A stretch of DNA of 59,282 nt from positions 1 through 59,282 of the forward strand of contig CAVZHO010000013.1 of the NCBI GenBank assembly GCA_963775085.1, given 5' to 3'. Positions 26,359 to 35,659 of the stretch are shown piece after piece. A program made the position numbers and the translations under genes. Below the pieces are notes generated by a model. The model saw only the letters and a list, made by a program, of their open reading frames with translations. It made no database searches and was not told where the DNA came from. This stretch comes from JAAFIP01 sp963775085 (GTDB taxonomy: Bacteria; Pseudomonadota; Gammaproteobacteria; Burkholderiales; Burkholderiaceae_C). The stretch's first letter is position 1. Each line of letters starts with the position of its first letter.

Positions 26359-26757
26359 ATGCGAAAAATAATTCTTGCCTCTGTTCTCGCCCTGACCAGC
26401 CTCGTCTGCGCCGGCGGTGCTTTTGCCCAGATCAACAGCCAAGCCGATAGCGCGGTGGACAAAGCCATCGCCAATATTCCCATCGAGAAAATCATCGGCC
26501 AGTTGCTGGGCAGCATTGACTTCAACGCCTTGAGCGCGGGTATGGAGCAGGCCGCCAAAGATACTGCCGAGGGCAAGCAACCCCAGTGGGCCAACAACCC
26601 GGCCCTGCAAGACATGCAGGCCAAACTGCAAAAGCAAATTGGCATTGTGGGTCCTGATCTGATAAAAACCGTACTGGCGGTGATGAGCCCGCTGATGGCC
26701 GAGATGAAAAACGAAATCACCAAAGAGTTTGGTGCAGACGCGCCTGCGGCACGTTAA
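26359..26757 (+). CDS. exported hypothetical protein
   Basis: A 132-residue protein with a standard signal peptide (MRKIILASVLALTSLVCAGGAFAQ) and a GGAG sequence 5-10 bases before ATG 26359. The mature part is helical in character (VDKAIANIPIEKIIGQLLGS, and later IVGPDLIKTVLAVMSPLMAE) and loosely resembles DUF2059-type proteins; I would not assert the family. It is a probable periplasmic protein of unknown role. Confidence 0.6.
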   Translation: MRKIILASVLALTSLVCAGGAFAQINSQADSAVDKAIANIPIEKIIGQLLGSIDFNALSAGMEQAAKDTAEGKQPQWANNPALQDMQAKLQKQIGIVGPDLIKTVLAVMSPLMAEMKNEITKEFGADAPAAR

Positions 26758-26995
26758 TCCAGGCAGTGGCCCGTGCGCCTGCGCCGGGCAGACTCCAGCC
26801 GCTGCCCGCCGCCCAGCGGTTTGCAGCCAGGCCGTGAAGTCGGCGGGGCTGGTTGGGGGCTGGTTTGGCGACAGGCGGCCAGCAGGGCTGCTATGCAAAG
26901 CACCGGCGCGAGGGCGTTGGCGCAAATGGGGTTTGATGGTGTGTCACGCGCGCTCCTGGCGTTGAGTTTTTACCAGGTATCTCAGCGCCTAGCCT

Positions 26996-27030
26996 CTGCA
27001 AATAGGGCGTAAATAGCTATGCTGTTTTAA
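26996..27030 (+). repeat. dispersed short element, copy 7
   Basis: GCAAATAGGGCGTAAATAGC, then TATGCTGTTTTAA. It lies between convergent genes and supplies the stop codon (27017-27019) of the small protein on the reverse strand. Confidence 0.6.
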
Positions 27031-27268
27031 CCGCACAGCGCAACGCACCAAACATCTGAATGCGCAACGCGTGGCCTACCGGGTCATGGGTTTCCTGGTG
27101 CGCAGTGCTGCTGCCCTGGCTCTTGTGCAGGGTGCCCTTGAGGTTGGTGGAGTTGGCAGCCGATGGCGTTTCCATGCAACGATTGGCGCAGGCCAGCAGG
27201 CTGGTGCTGGTGACCAATACAGTGAACAGGCCGATGATGGTCAGGCGTTGGGTGAGCGAGGTTTGCAT
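27017..27268 (-). CDS. small putative lipoprotein
   Basis: An 83-residue protein with AAGGAG before ATG 27268. The N-terminal hydrophobic segment (IIGLFTVLVTSTSLLAC) ends in a lipobox-like LLAC, which suggests a small lipoprotein. The rest (HQETHDPVGHALRIQMFGAL) is not recognised. The stop lies in a dispersed repeat, so the C-terminus may have been altered by it. The ribosome site and signal make it likely real. Confidence 0.5.
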   Translation of the reverse strand: MQTSLTQRLTIIGLFTVLVTSTSLLACANRCMETPSAANSTNLKGTLHKSQGSSTAHQETHDPVGHALRIQMFGALRCAVKTA

Positions 27269-27429
27269 GATGGGCTCCTTGGGTTGAAACGGTGGGTTGC
27301 ACTTTCCATGTCGTATCCCCACGCCTTGAAGATATGCACAAAAGGCCGTAAGAAGTGGGGTGAAATCAGTAAAAAATTGGTTAATTAATACCGAAAACCC
27401 TGCGCCGCAGCACAGGGGATAATGCCCCC

Positions 27430-28557
27430 ATGCATTTCGACCACCTTCACAACCCCACGTTTCTGCAGGCCTGCCTGGGTCTGGCCACCCCCCATACTCC
27501 CGTGTGGCTCATGCGCCAGGCCGGGCGCTATCTGCCAGAGTACGTGGCCACGCGCGCCAAAGCGGGCAGCTTTATGGGCCTGGCCACCAACCGCGACTAC
27601 GCCACCGAGGTCACCTTGCAGCCGCTGGCGCGCTACCCGCTGGACGCGGCCATCCTGTTCAGCGACATTCTCACCGTGCCCGATGCGATGGGCCTGGGCC
27701 TGTCGTTTGCGCAGGGCGAGGGCCCGCGCTTTGCCCGCCCCGTGCGTGACGAGGTCGCCGTGCGCGCCCTGCAGGTGCCCGATATGCACAAGCTGCAATA
27801 CGTGTTTGACGCCGTGTCGTCGATTCGCAAGGCCCTCACCGTGGACGGCAAAAGCCGCGTGCCCCTGATCGGCTTTTCCGGCAGCCCCTGGACGCTGGCC
27901 TGCTACATGGTCGAAGGCCAGGGCAGCGACGACTACCGGCTGGTCAAAACCATGCTGTACTCGCGGCCCGATCTGATGCACCACATGCTGGCCATCAATG
28001 CCGATGCGGTAGCGCAGTATTTGAATGCCCAGATTGACGCTGGCGCGCAGGCGGTGATGGTGTTTGACAGCTGGGGCGGCGTGCTGGCGGACGGCGCGTT
28101 TCAGGAATTCAGCCTGGCCTACACCCGCCGGGTGCTGGAGCAGCTCAAACGTACCGATGCGCAAGGCCACATCGTGCCGCGCATTGTGTTTACCAAAGGC
28201 GGTGCGCCGTGGTTGGCGCAGATGAAAGACTTGCCCTGCGAGGTGCTGGGTTTGGACTGGACGGTTAACCTGAACGCCGCGCGTAGCCTTTTATGCAGCG
28301 GCGTGAATGCCAAAGCATTACAAGGCAATATCGACCCCAACGTCCTGTTTGCGCCGCCTGCCGCTATTGAAGCCGAAGTAGGCAAGGTATTGAACGCATT
28401 TGGGATGCCCCATCAAGGGGCAGGAAAAGGCCCAACCCATATCTTTAATCTGGGCCACGGCATCAGCCAATACACCCCGCCCGAGCATGTAGCGGCCTTG
28501 GTGGCTGCGGTGCACGGCCAATCCCAAGCGATGCGAAAGGCGGCGGTGATTGAATAA
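27430..28557 (+). CDS. hemE: uroporphyrinogen decarboxylase
   Basis: This 375-residue enzyme converts uroporphyrinogen III to coproporphyrinogen III in haem synthesis. Signature segments are present: WLMRQAGRYLPEY near the N-terminus with the catalytic-pocket arginine, DAAILFSDILTVPDAMG, PLIGFSGSPWTLACYMVEG and the C-terminal NLGHGISQYTPPEHV. It is slightly longer than the ~355 residues usual for the family. It stands alone, with 358 bp before priA. Confidence 0.96.
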   Translation: MHFDHLHNPTFLQACLGLATPHTPVWLMRQAGRYLPEYVATRAKAGSFMGLATNRDYATEVTLQPLARYPLDAAILFSDILTVPDAMGLGLSFAQGEGPRFARPVRDEVAVRALQVPDMHKLQYVFDAVSSIRKALTVDGKSRVPLIGFSGSPWTLACYMVEGQGSDDYRLVKTMLYSRPDLMHHMLAINADAVAQYLNAQIDAGAQAVMVFDSWGGVLADGAFQEFSLAYTRRVLEQLKRTDAQGHIVPRIVFTKGGAPWLAQMKDLPCEVLGLDWTVNLNAARSLLCSGVNAKALQGNIDPNVLFAPPAAIEAEVGKVLNAFGMPHQGAGKGPTHIFNLGHGISQYTPPEHVAALVAAVHGQSQAMRKAAVIE

Positions 28558-28916
28558 AAATTCTGCCACTTGGCATCTGTTTTTACCCGTCGTTACCACA
28601 AAAACACGGCAAAACACGCTTTGGGTGGCACGACTTATGCACAAATATTTTTGCACAGTCTGAAAAAATAAAGATCAGTTTAAACCACCCGCTATCAATG
28701 CGGTAGCGATGCTAAGTGCTTGATTTATATAGAGTATTAAATCTGCTTTTTTTTCAAGCAATGTAGTGAAAGCCTTGATTTACAAGGCTTCGCAGGCCAT
28801 CAATAGGACATATCAACAAAGTTATCCACAATTTCGTTGGATGGATGACAATCCCGTGACAAATCAAGCACTTACGCTATTTTTTGCAAGTGCAATTTAG
28901 GAATAAAGGCTAAAAA
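28558..28916. promoter_or_regulatory. priA upstream region with two DnaA-box-like sites
   Basis: An AT-rich gap of 359 bp. TTATCCACA (28822-28830) is a perfect DnaA box, and TTATGCACA (28635-28643) matches TTATNCACA. A hairpin-like GCCTTGATTTACAAGGC lies near 28771-28787. The short element core is not obvious here beyond GCACTTACGCTATTTTTTGC just before the ribosome site. There is no gene in the gap. Confidence 0.5.
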
Positions 28917-31100
28917 GTGGAGTTTTGGGTTGCTGTGGTGGTCGCCACGCCCGCGCACAGCGGGTTGGGGCAGGCACTGACCTATCGAAGTGAGCGTCTG
29001 CTTGCAGCGGGGTGCTTGGTACGGGTACCACTGGGCCAGCGCGAGCTGCTGGGCATCGTCTGGGGCGAGGCCGCCGCGCCGGATGCTGCCAGCCAATTGA
29101 AAACCAAAGCCATCATTTCTACCCTGGACGGCATCGCGCCGCTGGACGCGGCCTGGCGCGCCCTGGTGGAGTTTGCCGCCCGCTACTACCAACGGGCGAT
29201 TGGCGAGGTCGCCCTGGCCGCCCTGCCGCCCCAGTTGCGCGAAATCGACGGTGTGCAACTGGCGCGGCGGCAAAAGCTGCAAGCCACGCGTAAAGACAAA
29301 CGCCAGGCTCCCGGCCCCACCCCGGCCGCCGCCGCGGCGGCGCGACTCGCCAACGCCACAGGCAGCGCCCAGGCTGCGGCATCAGCGGCCGCGCAGGTTG
29401 ATGTATCGGACGCTACAAATACAATAGCTGCTAGCGCACAGCAGATGGGCGTAATCGCCCAGTTCTTTAGCGGTGCTCGGCCCGCACTGCTGTTTGGCAC
29501 CACCGGCAGTGGCAAAACCGAGGTGTATCTGCGCTGCACCGCCCGCGTGCTGGCGCAGTCGGGCGCTGCCCAGGTGCTGGTGATGGTGCCCGAGATCAAC
29601 CTCACGCCGCAGCTGGAAGCGCGCTTTACCGAGCGCTTTGCCCCGATGTACGGCGCAGATGCGGTCGTCGCCATGCACAGCGGCATGACACCGGCGCAGC
29701 GCCTCAAAAGCTGGCTGGCCGCGCACACCGGGCAGGCGCGCATTGTGCTGGGCACCCGCATGGCGGTATTTGCCTCGATGCCCGGCCTGCAGCTGATCGT
29801 GGTCGACGAGGAACATGACCCCAGCTACAAAAGCCAGGACGGTGCCCGCCACTCAGCGCGCGACCTGGCCGTGCTGCGCGCCAAATTGCAGACCGAGCAC
29901 CGCACGGAGTCGCCCTGCCGCGTGCTGCTCGGCTCGGCCACCCCCGCGCTGGAGACCTGGCAGGCCTGCGAGCAGGGCCGCTACCAACGCCTGGATATGC
30001 CCGAGCGGGTGGGCGGCGGTGCACTGGCGGCGCTGCGCATCGTCGACATGCGCCAGGCGCCCAAAAAAACCCTGTTCGCCGCCACCCTGCTGGCGGCCAT
30101 CCACGAGCGCATTGTGCGCGGCGAGCAAAGCCTTATCTTTCTCAACCGCCGTGGCTACGCCCCGGTGTTGGCCTGCGGTGCCTGCGAGTGGAAGTCCGAG
30201 TGCCCGCATTGCAGCGCCTACCGGGTGTTCCACAAAATCGACCGCACCCTGCGCTGCCACCACTGCGCCGCCACCGACCGCGTGCCCCGGGCCTGCCCCG
30301 AGTGCGGCAACATCGACATCGCGCCCGTCGGTCGGGGCACCGAGAAACTGGAAGAGCAATTGGTGGCCGCGCTGGGCATTGGCAGCCTGCTGCGCCCCGA
30401 CGGCACGCCCGTGGTCATCGCCCGCATGGATGCCGACACTACGCGCCTCAAAGGTTCTTTAGAGCAGCAGTTGGCCCATGTGCACAGCGGCCAGGTCGAT
30501 ATATTGGTGGGAACGCAAATGATTGCCAAGGGGCACGACTTTCGCCGCATCACCCTGGTGGCCGCCGTCAACCCCGACAGCGCCCTGTACAGCAGCGACT
30601 TTCGCGCCCCGGAGCGCCTGTTTAGCCTGCTGATGCAGGCCGCAGGCCGCGCCGGGCGCGACGCGGCGCTGGGGGGCGCGCAGATGTGGGTGCAAACCAT
30701 GCACCCCGATCACCCGCTGTTTGCCGCGCTCAAGGCGCATGACTACCCCGGTTTTGCAGCCCAGCAGTTGACCGAGCGCACCCAGGCCGGGTTGCCCCCC
30801 TTTAGTTACCAGGCCCTGATCCGCGCCGAGGCGCGCACGCAGGAGGCCGCCCAGGCCTTTTTAGTCGCCGCCACCGAAGCGGCCGGGGCGGTGCCCGCCT
30901 TTGAGCACGTCACCCTCTACCCCAGCGTGCCCATGGCGATCCAGCGCGTGGCCAATGTGGAGCGCGCGCAGATGCTGGTCGAGAGCCAGTCCCGCGCCGC
31001 GTTGCAGAAGTTCCTGTCGCACTGGCAACCGGTGCTGCGCACCACCAAGGTGCAGGGCCTGATCCGCTGGGCGATGGATGTCGATCCGCTCACTATTTAA
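28917..31100 (+). CDS. priA: primosomal replication restart helicase PriA
   Basis: A 727-residue superfamily-2 helicase that reloads the replisome at stalled forks. It starts with GTG 28917 after AAAGG. Walker A is GTTGSGKTEVY, and the DEAH box is VVDEEHDPSYK. The zinc-binding insert has eight cysteines (CGACEWKSECPHC, and CHHC...CPEC), followed by QAAGRAGR. Residues ~165-175 (DATNTIAASAQQ) coincide with an in-frame copy of the dispersed short element. The stop codon TAA lies in another copy (31094-31142). Confidence 0.95.
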   Translation: MEFWVAVVVATPAHSGLGQALTYRSERLLAAGCLVRVPLGQRELLGIVWGEAAAPDAASQLKTKAIISTLDGIAPLDAAWRALVEFAARYYQRAIGEVALAALPPQLREIDGVQLARRQKLQATRKDKRQAPGPTPAAAAAARLANATGSAQAAASAAAQVDVSDATNTIAASAQQMGVIAQFFSGARPALLFGTTGSGKTEVYLRCTARVLAQSGAAQVLVMVPEINLTPQLEARFTERFAPMYGADAVVAMHSGMTPAQRLKSWLAAHTGQARIVLGTRMAVFASMPGLQLIVVDEEHDPSYKSQDGARHSARDLAVLRAKLQTEHRTESPCRVLLGSATPALETWQACEQGRYQRLDMPERVGGGALAALRIVDMRQAPKKTLFAATLLAAIHERIVRGEQSLIFLNRRGYAPVLACGACEWKSECPHCSAYRVFHKIDRTLRCHHCAATDRVPRACPECGNIDIAPVGRGTEKLEEQLVAALGIGSLLRPDGTPVVIARMDADTTRLKGSLEQQLAHVHSGQVDILVGTQMIAKGHDFRRITLVAAVNPDSALYSSDFRAPERLFSLLMQAAGRAGRDAALGGAQMWVQTMHPDHPLFAALKAHDYPGFAAQQLTERTQAGLPPFSYQALIRAEARTQEAAQAFLVAATEAAGAVPAFEHVTLYPSVPMAIQRVANVERAQMLVESQSRAALQKFLSHWQPVLRTTKVQGLIRWAMDVDPLTI

Positions 31101-31142
31101 TAGCTGTTTACGTCCTGTTTGCAAGGACTACAGTGGTATTAA
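31094..31142 (-). repeat. dispersed short element, copy 8, overlapping the priA stop
   Basis: TTTAATAGCTGTTTACGTCC, then TGTTTGCAAGGACTACAGTG. GTCCT and AGGAC form a short stem. The first TAA is the priA stop codon, so the element either replaced the old 3' end or landed exactly there. Confidence 0.8.
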
Positions 31143-31263
31143 ATGAATTTTCTTGGAGGATCAGCCAGTGGGTGGCGCTGCCTGGCATCCCAACGCGGCC
31201 ATTTGCCCGCAAAATGCTGTGACAATAGAGCGCTAGAACCCGATTTCAGTGATTCCCCGAACC

Positions 31264-33942
31264 ATGCAAGCACCTTTTCACCCCACGTACGACCACTTAG
31301 CCATTGAAAAAGCTGCCCATGCGCACTGGACAGCGCAGGACGCCTACCGCGTCACCGAAAACGCGGTAGATAAAAGCGGCAAACTCAAGCCCAAGTACTA
31401 CGCCTGCTCCATGCTGCCCTACCCCAGCGGCAAGCTGCACATGGGCCATGTGCGCAACTACACCATCAACGACATGCTGGCGCGCCAGTTGCGCATGCAG
31501 GGCTACAACGTGCTGATGCCCATGGGCTGGGACGCCTTTGGCCTGCCGGCCGAGAACGCCGCGATGAAGAACAGCGTGCCGCCCGCCCAATGGACGTACG
31601 ACAACATCGCCTACATGAAAAAGCAGATGCTGGCGATGGGCCTGGCGATTGACTGGAGCCGCGAAATCGCCACCTGCGACCCCACGTATTACAAGTGGAA
31701 CCAGTGGCTGTTTTTGAAGATGCTGGAAAAAGGCATTGCTTACCGCAAGACCCAGGTGGTGAACTGGGACCCGGTAGACCAAACCGTGCTAGCCAACGAG
31801 CAGGTGATTGACGGCAAGGGCTGGCGCACCGGTGCGCCGGTAGAAAAGCGCGAGATACCCGGCTACTACCTCAACATCACCCAGTACGCGCCCGAGCTGC
31901 TGGAGCAGGTGCAAAACGGCCTGCCCGGCTGGCCCGAGCGCGTGAAGCTGATGCAGGAAAACTGGATTGGCAAGAGCGAGGGCGTGCGCTTTGCCTTCCC
32001 GCATGAGATTAAAGATGCACAGGGCCAACTGGTGCAGGACGGCAAGATGTACGTCTTCACTACCCGGGCCGACACCATCATGGGTGTGACCTTTGTGGCC
32101 GTCGCGCCCGAGCATCCATTGGCGGTGCGGGCGGGCGAGCTGAATGCGCAGCTAGCTAGCAAAATTGAAGCGCTCAAGGGCGGCGGCACGACCGAGGCCG
32201 AGCTGGCGACGAAAGAAAAAGAGGGTATTGCCACAGGCTTGTTTGTGACCCACCCCTTGTCAGGCGAGCAGGTCGAGGTATGGGTCGGCAACTATGTGCT
32301 GATGAGCTATGGCGATGGCGCGGTGATGGGTGTGCCCGCGCATGACGAACGCGATTTCGCGTTTGCAAAGAAGTACCGGTTGCCGATCCAGCAGGTGGTG
32401 GCTGTTGCAGGCAAAGACTATTCGCTGGACGCATGGCAAGACTGGTACGCCGACAAAACCGGCACCGCCAGTATCCATTCGGACAAATACAACGGCCTCA
32501 ATTTCAAGACCTGTACAGATGCCGTAGCCGCTGACCTGATTGCCAAAAACCTCGGTGAGAAAAAAACTACCTGGCGCTTGCGTGACTGGGGTGTGAGCCG
32601 CCAACGCTACTGGGGCACCCCCATTCCCATCATCCATTGCGATGAGCACGGCGCAGTGCCGGTGCCGGAGAAAGACCTGCCCGTGGTGCTGCCGCAAGAC
32701 TGCGTGCCCGATGGCTCGGGCAACCCGCTGCACAAGCATGTGGGTTTCCATGCGGGCGTGGTTTGCCCCGTGTGCGGCAAAGCCGCGCGGCGCGAAACCG
32801 ACACCATGGACACCTTTGTGGACAGCTCGTGGTATTTCATGCGCTACTGCGACCCGCAGAATGCCGAGCAGATGGTGGCAGGCGGTGCCGACTATTGGAT
32901 GCCGATGGACCAGTACATCGGCGGCATTGAGCACGCGATTTTGCACCTGCTGTACGCGCGCTTTTGGGTCAAGGTGATGCGCGACATGGGCCTGACCCAA
33001 GCGGATGAGCCCTTTACCAAACTGCTGTGCCAGGGCATGGTGCTCAACCATGTGTACTCGCGCAAAAACGCCAAGGGCGGTATCGAGTATTTCTGGCCCA
33101 ACGATGTCGAGCATGTGCACGACGCGGGCGGCAAGATCATCGGTGCCAAGCTGAAAAGCGATGGCAGCGCGGTGGACTATGGCGGTGTCACGACCATGAG
33201 CAAGTCCAAAAACAACGGCGTGGACCCGCAGGACTTGATCGACAGATACGGCGCGGACACCGCCCGCCTGTACATGATGTTTACCGCCCCGCCCGAGGCC
33301 ACGCTGGAGTGGAACGATGCGGCCGTGGAGGGCAGCTACCGCTTTTTGCGCCGCGTGTACCACCTGGGTGTCAAACTAAATGCTACTAATAATATAGCTA
33401 CTTATGCCCTGGCGACAGGGACTACTGCCGAATTTGGCAAGGAATCCAAGGCGTTGCGGCTAGAGGTGCACACTTTACTCAAGCAGGTGCGCTACGACTA
33501 CCAGCGCATGCAGTACAACACCGTGGTCAGCGGCGCGATGAAGCTGCTCAACGCGCTGGAAGACTTTAAGGGCGATGGCAGCGGGGGCGCGAATGCTGCG
33601 CTGGCTGAGGGCTTTAGCATCCTGCTGCGCGTGCTCTACCCCGCTACGCCGCACATCTGCCATGCGCTGTGGCAGGGCCTGGGCTTTGCCGCGCTGCAAG
33701 GTGAGCTATTGGATGCGCCCTGGCCTGAGGTCGACGAAAACGCCCTCAAGCAAGACGAGATCGAGCTGATGCTGCAGATCAACGGCAAGCTGCGTGGCAG
33801 CCTCCTGGTGCCAGCGGCTGCCAGCAAAGAGGCGATAGAAAAAATAGCGCTAGAGAACGAGGCATTTATCAAACAAGCTGCCGGAGCCGCCGCCAAAAAA
33901 GTGGTGGTGGTGCCCGGCCGTTTGGTCAACATCGTGGTGTAG
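31264..33942 (+). CDS. leuS: leucyl-tRNA synthetase
   Basis: This 892-residue class I synthetase charges tRNA-Leu. It has the HIGH motif as HMGH in YPSGKLHMGHVRNY, the editing domain with TTRADTIMGVTF, a zinc-like Cys cluster (CPVCGKAARRET), and KMSKS as TMSKSKNNGVDP. ATG 31264 (MQAPFHPTYD) is chosen over GTG 31249. In the anticodon-binding region the stretch NATNNIATYALATGTT is encoded by an in-frame copy of the dispersed element (33377-33428), which looks like an insertion in a tolerant loop. lptE follows almost directly. Confidence 0.96.
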   Translation: MQAPFHPTYDHLAIEKAAHAHWTAQDAYRVTENAVDKSGKLKPKYYACSMLPYPSGKLHMGHVRNYTINDMLARQLRMQGYNVLMPMGWDAFGLPAENAAMKNSVPPAQWTYDNIAYMKKQMLAMGLAIDWSREIATCDPTYYKWNQWLFLKMLEKGIAYRKTQVVNWDPVDQTVLANEQVIDGKGWRTGAPVEKREIPGYYLNITQYAPELLEQVQNGLPGWPERVKLMQENWIGKSEGVRFAFPHEIKDAQGQLVQDGKMYVFTTRADTIMGVTFVAVAPEHPLAVRAGELNAQLASKIEALKGGGTTEAELATKEKEGIATGLFVTHPLSGEQVEVWVGNYVLMSYGDGAVMGVPAHDERDFAFAKKYRLPIQQVVAVAGKDYSLDAWQDWYADKTGTASIHSDKYNGLNFKTCTDAVAADLIAKNLGEKKTTWRLRDWGVSRQRYWGTPIPIIHCDEHGAVPVPEKDLPVVLPQDCVPDGSGNPLHKHVGFHAGVVCPVCGKAARRETDTMDTFVDSSWYFMRYCDPQNAEQMVAGGADYWMPMDQYIGGIEHAILHLLYARFWVKVMRDMGLTQADEPFTKLLCQGMVLNHVYSRKNAKGGIEYFWPNDVEHVHDAGGKIIGAKLKSDGSAVDYGGVTTMSKSKNNGVDPQDLIDRYGADTARLYMMFTAPPEATLEWNDAAVEGSYRFLRRVYHLGVKLNATNNIATYALATGTTAEFGKESKALRLEVHTLLKQVRYDYQRMQYNTVVSGAMKLLNALEDFKGDGSGGANAALAEGFSILLRVLYPATPHICHALWQGLGFAALQGELLDAPWPEVDENALKQDEIELMLQINGKLRGSLLVPAAASKEAIEKIALENEAFIKQAAGAAAKKVVVVPGRLVNIVV

Positions 33943-33947
33943 TGCGT

Positions 33948-34526
33948 ATGCGTATCAGCAAACACGGCTCCCAACTTCCAGTCCCGCCAACGGGAGTGGG
34001 CTGGGGTGAGGGCCAACCAGCAACCCGTCGCCATCTGCTACGAGCAACAAGCCTAACGGCCCTGGCAATGCTCACTGGCTGCGGCTTCAAGTTGCGTGGC
34101 GCGCAGGTCTACGCCTTCAACAGCCTGTACATCAACGGCTCCGACACCTCATTGCTACTTGGCGAGCTGCGCCGAGGCTTGGAGAGTGGCGGTGAAATGA
34201 AAGTGATCACCGATAACAAGCGGCTGGATGCCGCGCAGGTCATATTGGACGTACTGACCGACCAACGCGAGAAATCCGTGGTCGGCCAAACCGCCAGCGG
34301 CCAGGTGCGCGAGTTTCAGCTGCGCCTGCGCTTTAAGTTCAAGCTGCGCGGCAAAGACGGCAAAGAGCTAATCCCCGAGACCGAAATTTTGCAGCAGCGC
34401 GACATCAGCTTTAACGAGTCGGCCGTGCTGTCCAAGGAGGCCGAAGAGGGCCTCCTGTACCGCAACATGCAAAGCGACATCGTGCAGCAAACCATGCGGC
34501 GCCTGTCGTCGGTGCGCACGCTGTAA
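33948..34526 (+). CDS. lptE: LPS-assembly lipoprotein LptE
   Basis: A 192-residue outer-membrane lipoprotein that plugs LptD during LPS export. The lipobox LTGC is followed by GFKLRGAQVYAFNSLYINGS, typical of LptE. The 35 residues before the signal core (MRISKHGSQLPVPPTGVGWG...) are unusually long and encoded by a GGGAGTGGGCTGGGGTGAGG sequence that resembles a common intergenic repeat. The true start may lie further in. It follows leuS by 5 bp. holA, often the next gene, is instead at 47265. Confidence 0.85.
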   Translation: MRISKHGSQLPVPPTGVGWGEGQPATRRHLLRATSLTALAMLTGCGFKLRGAQVYAFNSLYINGSDTSLLLGELRRGLESGGEMKVITDNKRLDAAQVILDVLTDQREKSVVGQTASGQVREFQLRLRFKFKLRGKDGKELIPETEILQQRDISFNESAVLSKEAEEGLLYRNMQSDIVQQTMRRLSSVRTL

Positions 34527-34537
34527 ACCGCAGTGCG

Positions 34538-35482
34538 TTAGCGGCCCGAGCGCATCAGCGTGCTTTTGCCAAACAGACTCTCCACCAAGTCCACTGCCAG
34601 TTCTGCCGTGCGGTTGCGGATGTCGAAGGCGGGGTTGAGCTCCACAATGTCCAGCGAGGCCATGCGGCCGGTGTCGGCCACCATCTCCATGCACAGCTGC
34701 GCCTCGCGGTAGGTCGGGCCGCCGCGCACGGTGGTGCCCACGCCCGGGGCAATGTCGGGGTCTAAAAAGTCTACGTCCAGGCTGATGTGCAAATGGGTGT
34801 TTTGGTCTACCAAGGCCAAAGCCAGCTCCATCGCGCTGCGCATGCCCATCTCGTCGATATAGCGCATGTCAAACACCTCAATGCCCATGGCGTGCACCAG
34901 TTGCTTCTCGCCCGCGTCGACACTGCGAATGCCGATCTGGCGCAGCTGTTTGGCCGCAAGCGCCGGCGTGTCATGCGAGAAGCCGCCGATCTCTACCAGC
35001 GCACGCGGGCCCTGGCCGCACAGGCAGGCCACCGGCATGCCGTGGATATTGCCGCTGGGGGTGAGGGCGTGCGTATTGAAATCAGCATGCGCGTCAAACC
35101 ACAGCACGCGCAGCTTCTTGCCCTGCTCGCGGCAGTGCCGGGCCACTGCGCTGATCGAGCCAATCGCCAAGCTGTGGTCGCCGCCCAGCATCACGGGCAG
35201 GCGCTGCGCCTGCAATTGCGCATAGACGGCGGCGTGGGTCAGCTGGTTCCAGGCCACCACTTCGTTCAGGTGGCGAAATCCGTTGACTGCGGGCAGCCAG
35301 GGGTTGGCCGGGCCTTGCTGGTTGCCGCAGTCTTGCACCTCCAGGCCAAACTGTGCAATCGCCTCACGGATACCCGCCACGCGCAGCGCCTCGGGGCCCA
35401 TGCTGGCACCGCGCGTGCCAGCGCCAATGTCGGTGGGCACGCCAATCAGGCTGACCGCGCGCTGGGCAATAGTCTGCGTCAT
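34538..35482 (-). CDS. rocF: arginase (ureohydrolase family)
   Basis: A 314-residue manganese enzyme. Ligand motifs GGDHSLAIG, DAHADFNTHALTPSGNIHGM and SLDVDFLDPDIAPGVGT are complete. The NxxT..GNIHGM segment fits arginase (arginine to ornithine and urea) better than agmatinase. ATG 35482 (MTQTIAQRAVSLIGVPTDIG) is the natural start. It is convergent with lptE and divergent from the Bug genes. Putative proline and arginine catabolism is also represented by putA and proA in this window. Confidence 0.9.
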   Translation of the reverse strand: MTQTIAQRAVSLIGVPTDIGAGTRGASMGPEALRVAGIREAIAQFGLEVQDCGNQQGPANPWLPAVNGFRHLNEVVAWNQLTHAAVYAQLQAQRLPVMLGGDHSLAIGSISAVARHCREQGKKLRVLWFDAHADFNTHALTPSGNIHGMPVACLCGQGPRALVEIGGFSHDTPALAAKQLRQIGIRSVDAGEKQLVHAMGIEVFDMRYIDEMGMRSAMELALALVDQNTHLHISLDVDFLDPDIAPGVGTTVRGGPTYREAQLCMEMVADTGRMASLDIVELNPAFDIRNRTAELAVDLVESLFGKSTLMRSGR

Positions 35483-35659
35483 GCCGCCACTATAGCGGTT
35501 GGGTTTGCGTCTGTCGAACGCAGGGCTGGCACGCGGGTCGGCTCTATCGCCCGGCACCGTGGCCCGCAAAAATGCGCGGGTAAGTCCTAGCGCATAGGGC
35601 TGCGATCCATCCAGGGTGTGGGCGTACAGTACAGCATGCATGTTTACCTGGAGAATGCT

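Noticed and set aside
26773..27012. 79-codon forward frame after the exported hypothetical gene
   Set aside because: Arg/Ala-rich low-information translation and no ribosome site.
32260..33363. 367-codon reverse frame in leuS
   Set aside because: Shadow of leuS; His/Val/Ala-rich composition typical of antisense reading.
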